A stretch of 29,888 bases of DNA from a virus, in IMG/VR virus record IMGVR_UViG_3300037156_000047, positions 1 through 29,888 of that record. One strand, given 5' to 3'. The notes under the pieces were generated by a model. The model was given only the letters and a program-made list of their open reading frames with translations. It searched no databases and was not told the origin of the DNA. Within the stretch, counting starts at the first letter, position 1, and the number at the start of each line of letters is the position of its first letter. The translations under genes and the position numbers were made by a program. Shown here piece after piece: positions 5,763-14,903 of this stretch.

Positions 5763-8700
5763 TTAGGACTGGTAGGCGGCTTGCCCGTACTTGGTGGGCG
5801 CCGGAACGGTGGGCGCTAAGGTGCTGTTGAAGGTGATGGAGTAGTCGGCAGTGGCGGCGAGGGTGCTGGGGTCGGTCAATCCGCTATAAGTGGCACATAG
5901 GGTGCCGCCGGGATCGGTGGCGAAGGTGGCGACCCATGCGATTGGGTTGCTCCACTGGTTTAGCCCAGCGAAAGAAGATCCTGTAAACAAGGCGGTTGAT
6001 AGCGACACGGGCGAAGTACCGGCAATCGTTCCGCGTTGTACGCCGTCAATATAAAGGTAAACATTTCCGCCACCCCATCGGATTAGGAATGTATGCCAAC
6101 CGGCCGATAATTGAACGCTGTATGCTGGCGTACTGTAAGCGGTTCCACCGCTGGATATGCGTGCCGTATAGGTTGCGGGTGTGCCTGCACCTGTAAATAG
6201 TATGACTCTGTTATTTGCCGTTCCATCTGAAATATCAAACAGTACATGTCCGCCAGCATTTAACGCGGTTGCCGCCGCAACATCGCCATCCACGTAGAAC
6301 CGGCCGACAATCGCCCCCTGCGCGGGAGTAACGAACGAGCCGGGAATGGTGAGTGTCTCTAGTGCGCGGGTTGCCGTGGCGGCATTGGTGAACATGGGGC
6401 TGGTGGGGTATGCCTTTGCCTCGATCTGCACGTCCCAAAGGTAAACACCGGATACACCATTGCCAGTAAATGAATTTGTGTTTGATGTCCCGCAAAGCAT
6501 TATTTGAGGGGTGCCGGTGACGACGCTGGATGTCGATATCGCGCACCAGTACCAACCATTGCCAAGTGAGCGGATGTACGTATTCACACCTGTTGTATTT
6601 GTCACGGTACCGAGACTGAGGTCAAAGTAACCTTTTTGTGTAGACGATCCATCAAATGTCAATTCCAGGTAGTTTAGTCCACCAGCTTTGGCGAATACGC
6701 TAAATGCTCCCGGCGCGGCAGGTGTCAGCGACCCGTGCGTTACGTAGTGCGTTCCGGCGCCGACCGAGGCAATGAGGAGATCCGCTGTTGTGGTGCCGCC
6801 TGGAGCCGCAATGGCGTCCGCCGTGACAGTGGCGCGCACTTTGCTGTAACTGGCGTCATTAACGGCTTGCGCCCAGGTGCCTGTGTTGGTGGTGCCTTCC
6901 TCGACCATAACCCCCACCGTCCCAGCAATCGAAGGAAACCGGGGTAACCCCGTGGCCGTCAGCGCGCCTGTATAGGGGTCGTAGGCCGGGGAAGTGCGGC
7001 TAAAACTAGCCGACCGCACATTCCCCGCCGCGTCCGCGTAAATATACGGCGGCAGCGCCCCCGCCACCACGCTCCCGGAGTCGGTGAACACCACCGTATC
7101 CAGCCCCACCACGCCCGGCCCGCTCACGAGCCCCGAGTCCGTCATGGTGAGCGTATCCGACGCCGCCACGATCACGTCCAGCGGCGAGTTATCCGACTGG
7201 GTAGCCGTCAGCGCCTTGGCGCCGATGAGCAGCCCCAGCACGTATTCCTCGAACCCCTTGAGCCGGCTCCCGGCGGTGATGCTGTAGACGTACTTGCCCG
7301 ACCCGAGCGATTGGGTATGCACGTCCTGAATGAGGTACGAGCCCGCCAGGTCGCGCCCACTCGCTCCTAGCGTGAGCGCGGCGGTGATGGTCTGCCCCGC
7401 CATGAGCCCATCGGCGTAGGTGTCAAACGCCACCGTCACCAAGGGATTAGAAAACTCGTCCAGCTGCGCCAGCGCCCGCATACGTGCCCGCGCCAGCGTG
7501 TCGATCAGCGGGTCCTCCAGGTAGCCCTCGTATATGCCATCGCTCCCGGTCGCTAGTCCCGTGGGGTTCTCCAGCGCCTTGATCGTGGCCTGCGAGGCGA
7601 AGTCATCCGCCTGCGTCATGATCGGGATCGACTCGTAGTAAGTGATGACGATCGCCGCCGCCGCCGCTGGAATCTTGTCAGGGTAGAACGCCAACACGGG
7701 CGCATCGCCTGCCTCGGTGCCGATCACCGCATCGAGCCCGCCATCGGCGTCCACGTTCAGCACGCCGACCGTTTCGGCTACCGCAGCGACCGTCAGCGCC
7801 ACGTTGTACAGGCGCTTGAGCACCTTGGTCCGCCCAACCCGGAACGTGAGGTTGTTGTTAAAGCATGGCGTCACGGTAAGCAACGCCTGCGATCCGGTGG
7901 CGCTGGTGTAGAGGTGGACCCACTGCGAGCCCTGAAACTGGTTAGCGGCGTCCTTGTTGACCCACGTCTCCGCGCCGGTGGTGGCGTTGGGGATGATCCG
8001 CACCCGCACGATGTCCGTGTTGGTGTAGGTGAATACCGCCAGCGCCGTTTTCTGGACGCCCGCCTCGGACGGGTAGACCGTGCCGGCGTTGAAATAGACC
8101 CCGTACACCTCGCCCGCACTGGTCGCCACCGCGGAGGGATCCCAGAGCCCTACCCGCCCGAAGCCGGTGGTATCGGTGGGATAGACATCCATCTCGAACC
8201 GCTGGTAGCCGTCGCCCCTGGCGAGTGGCACGAGGGCGGAGAGACGCACGTCGCCCCACACGGCGTCACCGCCGACGACTTGCAGGAATCCCGATTCGGT
8301 AAGGGCGGCGCCGACCTGGGTGGTGGTGAAAATGTAGCCATCCGAGGCGATGTGACCCGCCGGTGGCGCCGGGTTGGTGACGTTGGCGACACCCCACGTC
8401 GCAAGGTTGAGGCTGGCAAACTTTTCCTCGAACAGCAAGTAGCCGTCCGTGCCATACGGCTGCTTGGAGAGACGGAACGCCGTAGTGAGACCGTCGCCGG
8501 TGAAGCGGTCCACCGTGGCGACGGTGGCGGGGTACTTGGCGCCCTTGATGATGACCCTGTTTTGGAGCTGGTCGCGCGCGGTGGTGACGGTCAGGTTGAG
8601 GAAATTATACGAGGTGTCCGTCAGACCGAACGGTGCCGGAATGGTGCCAGGCGCCGACCATACGATCTTTTTGTACGGCGTCACGTCCCACATGTAGCCC

Positions 8701-9254
8701 GTGAGCTTGGCGAGGTCCGCCATGACGCCGGTCAGGCGGTCGGAGCGCTTGCAGCGGTAGGAGGGGATCAGCGGGCCGGTGATGTCCACGCCGCTGGTGT
8801 CGAACTCCGGCGCGTACTTGGCGAACAGATAGACGATCAGCGCCCCGGGCGTGATGTTGGTCAGCCACTCATTGAGGGTCTTGCGGTCGGCGTAGACCCG
8901 CCAGTCGGTGCAGGAGCAGGTATAGCCCACCGCAAGGAAGCCTTGTTTGACTTGTGGCGCCGACGAGAGCACGCCACCGAACAGGCGCCTGCCTTCGGGA
9001 GTGATATTGCCGCCCGACTCCATGAGGATATGATCGCCCGTCTCCATGAGGATGCCACCGGTCGGTGGCATGGTGTAAATGACCTCCGCCCCCACAGAGG
9101 GAATGGGGCACGCCGCGGCGCCGGAGCCTTGGAAGTTCAGGTTGAAATCGAGCGTATCGGGAGAGGCGATCAGGTTGTCGACGTGGGAGAGGGATTCACG
9201 CTCGAGCCATGCGTCAAAAAATACACCCCCAATACTTAGGGTTGCGAGTGACAT
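5763..9254 (-). CDS. Tail hub / receptor-binding protein with two inserted or appended binding modules
   Basis: A 1163-aa protein directly after the tape measure, the position of baseplate-hub/tail-tip (Tal-like) proteins. Residues 1 to about 270 resemble a hub start: FFDAWLERESLSHVDN, then FGGVLSSAPQVKQGF and CTDWRVYADRKTLNEWL. From about 276 (FEEKFASLNLATW) to about 490 an unrelated lectin-like beta sandwich seems to be inserted. A second hub part follows (PLIDTLARARMRALAQL to SITAGSRLKGFEEY, about 690). Residues from about 780 are a separate C-terminal adhesive region. It has a beta module (GNGWYWCAIS) and a LamG/concanavalin-like module (SAGWHTFLIRWGGGNVYLYI). GC falls to about 45% at 6421-6660 but is about 72% at 7081-7140, so the C-terminal part was probably acquired separately. 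Ribosome-binding site GGAGGGCGCCCC before ATG. Confidence 0.75.
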   Translation of the reverse strand: MSLATLSIGGVFFDAWLERESLSHVDNLIASPDTLDFNLNFQGSGAAACPIPSVGAEVIYTMPPTGGILMETGDHILMESGGNITPEGRRLFGGVLSSAPQVKQGFLAVGYTCSCTDWRVYADRKTLNEWLTNITPGALIVYLFAKYAPEFDTSGVDITGPLIPSYRCKRSDRLTGVMADLAKLTGYMWDVTPYKKIVWSAPGTIPAPFGLTDTSYNFLNLTVTTARDQLQNRVIIKGAKYPATVATVDRFTGDGLTTAFRLSKQPYGTDGYLLFEEKFASLNLATWGVANVTNPAPPAGHIASDGYIFTTTQVGAALTESGFLQVVGGDAVWGDVRLSALVPLARGDGYQRFEMDVYPTDTTGFGRVGLWDPSAVATSAGEVYGVYFNAGTVYPSEAGVQKTALAVFTYTNTDIVRVRIIPNATTGAETWVNKDAANQFQGSQWVHLYTSATGSQALLTVTPCFNNNLTFRVGRTKVLKRLYNVALTVAAVAETVGVLNVDADGGLDAVIGTEAGDAPVLAFYPDKIPAAAAAIVITYYESIPIMTQADDFASQATIKALENPTGLATGSDGIYEGYLEDPLIDTLARARMRALAQLDEFSNPLVTVAFDTYADGLMAGQTITAALTLGASGRDLAGSYLIQDVHTQSLGSGKYVYSITAGSRLKGFEEYVLGLLIGAKALTATQSDNSPLDVIVAASDTLTMTDSGLVSGPGVVGLDTVVFTDSGSVVAGALPPYIYADAAGNVRSASFSRTSPAYDPYTGALTATGLPRFPSIAGTVGVMVEEGTTNTGTWAQAVNDASYSKVRATVTADAIAAPGGTTTADLLIASVGAGTHYVTHGSLTPAAPGAFSVFAKAGGLNYLELTFDGSSTQKGYFDLSLGTVTNTTGVNTYIRSLGNGWYWCAISTSSVVTGTPQIMLCGTSNTNSFTGNGVSGVYLWDVQIEAKAYPTSPMFTNAATATRALETLTIPGSFVTPAQGAIVGRFYVDGDVAAATALNAGGHVLFDISDGTANNRVILFTGAGTPATYTARISSGGTAYSTPAYSVQLSAGWHTFLIRWGGGNVYLYIDGVQRGTIAGTSPVSLSTALFTGSSFAGLNQWSNPIAWVATFATDPGGTLCATYSGLTDPSTLAATADYSITFNSTLAPTVPAPTKYGQAAYQS

Positions 9255-9269
9255 GGGGCGCCCTCCTGG

Positions 9270-12200
9270 CTAGGTGCGGAGTCCACCAAGGCGCCGAACG
9301 TCGGCCCCGCCCAGCGCCTTGAGGTCACGCCAGATCGCCGCGGCTTGCTGCTGTGACGTGCCGGGCGGAGCGGTGATGGTCACCCCGCCGTTGATAGTCA
9401 TCCCGCCTGCCTGTCCACCGCCGCCCGTGCTGGCCCGGTGTACCGCCATAATGTCGGCGCTGGATGGCATGGAGGGCGGGCGGTTGAGGTAGGCGGTGAA
9501 GTCGTGAGCGGGTGGTGAGGTGGGGGCAGTCGTCGCCAGTTTGGCGAACAGGTTGGCCTGCTGGCCTGCGTTGACGACCACCTCATTTTTATGGAGGTAG
9601 GCCGGGCCGTCTGCCGGGTGCGGTCCCATTTCGGCGCCATCGGCGTAGGCTGGCCCCCATGCGCCATTTACGTAGGCGATTTTACCGCCGCCGCCCTGCG
9701 ACGTGTCGGTGTTGGTGTTGGCGACCGCGCCGCCTGACGATCCGCCGGACGATCCGCCATTGCCCGAGAACGCCGGGCCGTAGTCGCCGGGCCCGCCCGC
9801 CGTGCCACCGTTGGCAGCGCCGGAACCGCCGCTGTTCCACGACACGTCGGAGGCAGCCGAGGCGGTGGCGGCGCTTTGGATATTGGCAATGGCGGTTGCG
9901 ATGGCGAGCTGGTTGCCGTAGATACCCAGCGTTTTCTCGGCGTTGGCCTGGATCGCCAGCGCCTGCGTGTTCTGTAGCGTGAGTGCGTCCACCTGGCGGT
10001 TGAGCGTGTTGTTGATCGTGTTTTCTTGCTCGTGTAGCGCCGTGGTGGTGTCGAGGATGTCCGTCTTGGTCTTGTTGATGACGTCCGTCTTGGTCTGCGT
10101 ATCCGTCGCCGCCTTGGCGTTGATCTTCGCTATGGCGTCGGTCTTGGTCTGGAACTCGGTGAGCGCCCGGATAGCGATCCCTTGTCCCTCGACCGCCAGC
10201 ACCGCCGCGGCGCGGTCGGTCTCGATCTGCGTGATGTCTTTCTCCGCCTGGAGTTGCTGGAGCGACAGCGTGGTGATCTTCTCCTGTGCGGCGTTGCGGG
10301 CGGCGTCCACCTGGTCCGCGCCCTGCTGGCGAAGGCTAATGAGGTTGCCGTTCTTGTCGGTCCCGCCCTGGTTCAGCGTCTTGTTGTTGGCGTCGATCGT
10401 GTGTTGGGCGTTGGTGAAGTTGGTTGCAGCGGTGTTTGCGGCGTCTTGGAGGGCGGTGAGGTCAGACGATGATTTAACAGGGGCGGCATTTGCGTTGCTC
10501 TCGTCAAGCAGCGTACCGATCGCGCTCTGGGCCGACGCCCGGACCCCAGCATCGCCGGTAGATACGAGATAGGTGGCGAGGTCGTCCAGTGCTTTCTTAT
10601 AGGCGCTAGAATTGGCCACGAGGGCATCCGCAGGACTCATGAGAAGCTGGCGGACCCGTTCCTTGGTGCCCTCCAGCGAGGCGGTGAGCGTATCCTCGAC
10701 GGTCTTAATGCTCTCTTGCCCGAAGAATGAATCGGTCGTCTTGCCGGCGGTGATGCCCATAATTGCATCGCCAATGGCCTTCCCCACTACATCGCTGCTC
10801 GATGTGCCCAGTTGCGAAATCAGGTCATTGATCGCCGTCTTGTAGGTCGCTGACTTGGACGCTAGCATGGCCGCGGGGTCGAGGCCGTTGACGTTCTTTG
10901 TGATGTTGTCAATGCTGTCGTTTAGGGCCTTCGTGGTCTGCGTAACTTGGGCGAGTTGAATCGCCTGGCTCTGATCGGCGATGGGCTTCACATAGGGGGC
11001 GGCGGCGCCGGTGGCGAGGTCGGTTGTGGAAACACCGTCCTTGGGCTTGTCCCACCACGTCGGTGTGACCGCTTGCCTTACCGCGTCATCCCGTTGTTTG
11101 ATGAGATCGGCGAGCCCCTGTTTAAGCGCCGTCACCGTCGCAGTATCTGCGGCTAAGCCGGTTAGGATGCCGCTCCCGGCGTCCTGCTTGATCGTCAGGA
11201 TTTGAGCGTCAACGGCCCGGAGCGTCGTCGCAATAGGGGACTCGGTATCGAGCGCCGTCACGATCTGCTGGAAGGCGCCGACCACGCCAGCGGCTAAGCC
11301 AATGTATCCCGAGGCGCCGCTCAGGATGCCGGCGAGCTGACCAGCGTCGCCCGTTGCAGTCTTGGTGGCCTCATCGACCTCCTTTGCCCAACTCTGTACG
11401 ATCTTGCTGTCGAAGAGCCTGGAGACCGTCGATGCCAAGTTGCCCCACGAGGGGCTCGATGCGAGGTCGGCGACGCTACCCATGGCGGATAGCATGGCTT
11501 GCGTCCAATCCGCCTGAATGGCGTCAGTCGTGACCTTGTTATTGGACTTAGCCAGCGCCAGGGATGCCGCCATGCGCGCGTCGTTGGCGGCACGGGCCGC
11601 GATCATCTTGGGATCGTCATCCGCCACGATACTGGCGGCGAAGATCGCCTCCTGGTCGGCGTGATTCTTGACAGCAGCCGCGGTGGCTTCCGCGTAGGCG
11701 TTTTCGGCAGAGGCCGCCCAGCGCTCGTAATACCCCATGCCATCGAGGCGCCCCTTGGCCTCGATGTCGGAGGTCTGATGCTGAAGGGTGGCGGCCACGT
11801 CGGCCACCTTGGCTTGCTGCACGAGGTAGTCGTCGCCCGCCTTGGCGTTTGCTGATGCGGTGTTGTCGTCCACCGCCTTGCGGTCGGCGCTCAGCTTGTC
11901 GGCAGCCTGTTGGAACAGGATGGCGTTCTGGCGTAGTCCTTGCTGGGTGACCGCTAGCTTGCGCGCCTCGGTAAATGCCTGCGCCTGGTCTTTGTTGATG
12001 ACATCGGCATTGAGCGCGGCGGCTTCCTGTTCGGCCTCCGCTTCTAGTGCGGTGCGCTTGGCGCGGAGCTTCTCCATCTCGCCGGCCGCGACGATGTTGA
12101 TCCGCTCCTTATCGAGGGCGGCCAGTTGATCGTTATGGTCCGTCAGCAACATGCCGTCGTTCGCTAGTGCGGCGGCGAGGTCGCGGTGCTTCTGGTCGTT

Positions 12201-14891
12201 GGTCTGGAGCTGTAGCGCGATGCTACGCGCGGCGGCGGCCTCGTCCACCTTGGCGATGGCTTCTGTCAGCGCCTTCTCGTCCGACTGTTGGGCGTTGATG
12301 TCGCCGGCCTTGGAGCCGTCGCCGGGATCTTTCTTGGCGCGGGTGCGGGCGGGTGCGGTGGTGACCGCCGCCCCGCGGGTGTGAACCGGAGGCGAGACAC
12401 CGCCCCCAAACTGCTGCACATCGGGATCGGTGGCATCCGCCACCGTCTCGGCGGCTTGGCGCACGACCACGGCATCCTGCCATACCTTGGCAGCGGCGGC
12501 TACTTCGGACTTGGTCGCGGCGATCTCCGCCTCCTGGGCGGCCACGGCTGCGGGGTCCGCTTGCGTCTTGAAATTGAATCCGGATGGCGCGGGCATCTTG
12601 AGCGCTGTCAGGTTGCCTTGCTGCGCCTGGAGTTTGTGATTTACCTTGTCATACTCCTGCTGCGCGGCGCCGGCCGTCACATGCGCCGATGCCAAGCTAA
12701 CCTGGGCGGCGGCGTGTTGCTTGGCGATCAGGGTGTCGTAAGCGGTGCTGAGTCGGTCCACCGCTGCGGTGTTAATGTCGATCGCATTGCCCTGGTTATC
12801 GAACCCAGATACCAGGTCTGGCGAGATCTTCACCAGGATGGCTAGGATCTCCGCCATGCGTTTCTGCTCGTCGGCACTAGGGCTGGTCTTGTTTTTGAGC
12901 GTCTCGTACTCGTCCGCCAGGTCATTGAGTTTCTCTTTTTGGTCGTAGATCTTCGCTGAAGTCAGCGCGGCCTTGTCGCCCATCAGCGCCATGGCACCGG
13001 TTCCCACACCAAGCGCCACCGCCACGGCGGCAAGGCCGGCGAGCAGTGGACCAATGGGACCGAGCAATGCGATCCACGCGGACGCGCCAACGGCCCCGGC
13101 GGCGGCCTCTCCCGCTGCGGTGCTGGCTGCGGACGCGGCAATGGCGGCGTCACCGGCGACGATCGTCGCGGTATTAAATGCGACCATCGCCTCCGTGCGT
13201 GCGGCCATGGCGACCTGCTCACCGGTCTGCCAGATCATGCCGGATGCGGCGATCTCCTTGATCAGTGCGTCTGCGGCGGCAACTTCTACCGCTGCGGCGT
13301 CTGCGGCGGCGGCGGTAGTTGCGGCGGTCGCGATGGCAGCGCGCGCCTCGGTGGCGAGTGCAGACGCCACGACGGCAGCACTGCCAACCGCCACGGCGTT
13401 GAATGTGCCGATGACGGCAGATACACCGGCAACGAATACACCAAGACCGGTGAACGCCGTACCAGCCACACCGATCGCCGCCGCAATGGCGAGCGCGGTA
13501 GGTGACATGCTAGAGAGCATATCCTCGGTGTGCTGGATGGTGTTGGCGACCAGGATCGCCGCCGGCGCCAGTTGTTCGCCTAATACCTTTTCGAGCGTCT
13601 CACCGGACGAGGATGCCAACTTAAAAGCGCCGGTGACGCCCTCCATCATCGTTTGCGCGATGCGGGCGGAGGCGCTTACCTCGCTCAGGTTGGCGTTCAT
13701 TTTGGCGTAGGCGTCGGGTGCGGCGTCGACCAGTGTGAGTAGGTCCTTGAGCGCGTAGCGGCCGGAGATCTTGGCTAGCTCCGCCTCTTTGTCCGTGGTG
13801 GTCATCTTGGCGGTTTTGTCGCGGAGTTGGTCGATGATGTCGTTCAACGGCAGCATGTCGCCGGCCGTATCCTTGACGCTGATCTTGAGATCCGCCAGCG
13901 CCTTCGCCGCTTCCTTGGGCGGCGCCACGAGGCGTTGAATGATGCCCTGTAGGCCGGTGCCAGCAACGCCGCCGACCAGCATTTGCTTACCAAGCAACGC
14001 CAGTTCGGTGGACATGTCGGTGAACGACTGCCCGGTGGCGTGGGCAATCGGTCCCATTACCTTGATCGCCTCGCCCATGTTCTCCAGGCTCATGCCGCTC
14101 GATGTGGTGGCCTTCGCCATAACGTCGGCAACGAGGCCCATCTGGGCGGCTTCCAGCCCGAACGACCGGAGCGAGCCGGCGCCAATGCGGGCGGCGCTGT
14201 CCACGCTGGTGGCGCTCGCGGCGGCCAGGGAGAGCACGGCGGGAAGGGCGGCGATGATCTGTTGGGCGTCGAACCCGTCACGCGCCATCCGCGCCATGCC
14301 TTGGGCGGCTTCGTTGGCGCTGTACTGGGTGATCTGCCCCATTTTAATGGCTTCCGCCTGGAGCGCCTTCATATCCTCGGCGCTGGCGCCCGTGATGGCG
14401 CGCGTGGCGTTGAGCGTGGCCTGGAACGTGCCGAACGTGGTGACGCACTCCATGAGCCCGCCCGATAGCTCGTGGAACGCCAGGCCGAGACCGAGGGCGG
14501 CGATGGTGGCGCCCAGCCCCTTGGCAACGTCGGACATGCCAGACATGGACGCCTTGGCGGTGTCGGTGGCGGCCTTGATCTCGTCAAGCCCCGCCTTGCC
14601 TTCCTCGCCTGCCTTCTTGGTTGCCTGCCCCGCGGCCTGCGCGGCGGTTATGAACTTGCCGAAGGCGTCCCGCGCCTGCTCGCCGGTCTGGACGGTGGTT
14701 TGCCCTGTCTTGGCGGCCTCGGTGCCCACCGTGGCGATGGCGGCAGCAGCAGGTGGTGCGGCCTGCTCGATCTTCTTGACCGCCGCTACGCCGGTTTCAC
14801 CAAACAGACTGAGTTGCGCCTCGGTGTTGCCAAGGGCCGCCGCCAGTGGTGATAGGTCGAGGCCAAGGGATAGGGTGATATCTTCCGCCAT
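9270..14891 (-). CDS. Tail tape measure protein
   Basis: At 1873 aa this is the longest gene, in the expected place after the tail chaperones. It spans the inside of the tail tube and sets tail length. Using the usual 0.15 nm per residue, it implies a tail of very roughly 280 nm. The TP901-type core is near residues 140-380 (MARMARDGFDAQQI, GMSLENMGEAIKVMG, GTGLQGIIQRL). A hydrophobic Ala-rich stretch lies near 460-650. Long coiled coils and repeated T-D-K and A-D-K segments fill 650-1650. A Gly/Ser-rich C-terminal part (NGGSSGGSSGG) precedes the end. No lytic domain is evident. TAAGGAGGTTGACCG links the GT frame stop and the ribosome-binding site to the ATG. Confidence 0.95.
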   Translation of the reverse strand: MAEDITLSLGLDLSPLAAALGNTEAQLSLFGETGVAAVKKIEQAAPPAAAAIATVGTEAAKTGQTTVQTGEQARDAFGKFITAAQAAGQATKKAGEEGKAGLDEIKAATDTAKASMSGMSDVAKGLGATIAALGLGLAFHELSGGLMECVTTFGTFQATLNATRAITGASAEDMKALQAEAIKMGQITQYSANEAAQGMARMARDGFDAQQIIAALPAVLSLAAASATSVDSAARIGAGSLRSFGLEAAQMGLVADVMAKATTSSGMSLENMGEAIKVMGPIAHATGQSFTDMSTELALLGKQMLVGGVAGTGLQGIIQRLVAPPKEAAKALADLKISVKDTAGDMLPLNDIIDQLRDKTAKMTTTDKEAELAKISGRYALKDLLTLVDAAPDAYAKMNANLSEVSASARIAQTMMEGVTGAFKLASSSGETLEKVLGEQLAPAAILVANTIQHTEDMLSSMSPTALAIAAAIGVAGTAFTGLGVFVAGVSAVIGTFNAVAVGSAAVVASALATEARAAIATAATTAAAADAAAVEVAAADALIKEIAASGMIWQTGEQVAMAARTEAMVAFNTATIVAGDAAIAASAASTAAGEAAAGAVGASAWIALLGPIGPLLAGLAAVAVALGVGTGAMALMGDKAALTSAKIYDQKEKLNDLADEYETLKNKTSPSADEQKRMAEILAILVKISPDLVSGFDNQGNAIDINTAAVDRLSTAYDTLIAKQHAAAQVSLASAHVTAGAAQQEYDKVNHKLQAQQGNLTALKMPAPSGFNFKTQADPAAVAAQEAEIAATKSEVAAAAKVWQDAVVVRQAAETVADATDPDVQQFGGGVSPPVHTRGAAVTTAPARTRAKKDPGDGSKAGDINAQQSDEKALTEAIAKVDEAAAARSIALQLQTNDQKHRDLAAALANDGMLLTDHNDQLAALDKERINIVAAGEMEKLRAKRTALEAEAEQEAAALNADVINKDQAQAFTEARKLAVTQQGLRQNAILFQQAADKLSADRKAVDDNTASANAKAGDDYLVQQAKVADVAATLQHQTSDIEAKGRLDGMGYYERWAASAENAYAEATAAAVKNHADQEAIFAASIVADDDPKMIAARAANDARMAASLALAKSNNKVTTDAIQADWTQAMLSAMGSVADLASSPSWGNLASTVSRLFDSKIVQSWAKEVDEATKTATGDAGQLAGILSGASGYIGLAAGVVGAFQQIVTALDTESPIATTLRAVDAQILTIKQDAGSGILTGLAADTATVTALKQGLADLIKQRDDAVRQAVTPTWWDKPKDGVSTTDLATGAAAPYVKPIADQSQAIQLAQVTQTTKALNDSIDNITKNVNGLDPAAMLASKSATYKTAINDLISQLGTSSSDVVGKAIGDAIMGITAGKTTDSFFGQESIKTVEDTLTASLEGTKERVRQLLMSPADALVANSSAYKKALDDLATYLVSTGDAGVRASAQSAIGTLLDESNANAAPVKSSSDLTALQDAANTAATNFTNAQHTIDANNKTLNQGGTDKNGNLISLRQQGADQVDAARNAAQEKITTLSLQQLQAEKDITQIETDRAAAVLAVEGQGIAIRALTEFQTKTDAIAKINAKAATDTQTKTDVINKTKTDILDTTTALHEQENTINNTLNRQVDALTLQNTQALAIQANAEKTLGIYGNQLAIATAIANIQSAATASAASDVSWNSGGSGAANGGTAGGPGDYGPAFSGNGGSSGGSSGGAVANTNTDTSQGGGGKIAYVNGAWGPAYADGAEMGPHPADGPAYLHKNEVVVNAGQQANLFAKLATTAPTSPPAHDFTAYLNRPPSMPSSADIMAVHRASTGGGGQAGGMTINGGVTITAPPGTSQQQAAAIWRDLKALGGADVRRLGGLRT

Positions 14892-14903
14892 CGGTCAACC
14901 TCC

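Noticed and set aside
7914-9239. Long plus-strand open frame (441 codons)
   Set aside because: Exact antisense of the hub N-terminal half; the translation is Arg/Gly/Val-rich without family sequence.
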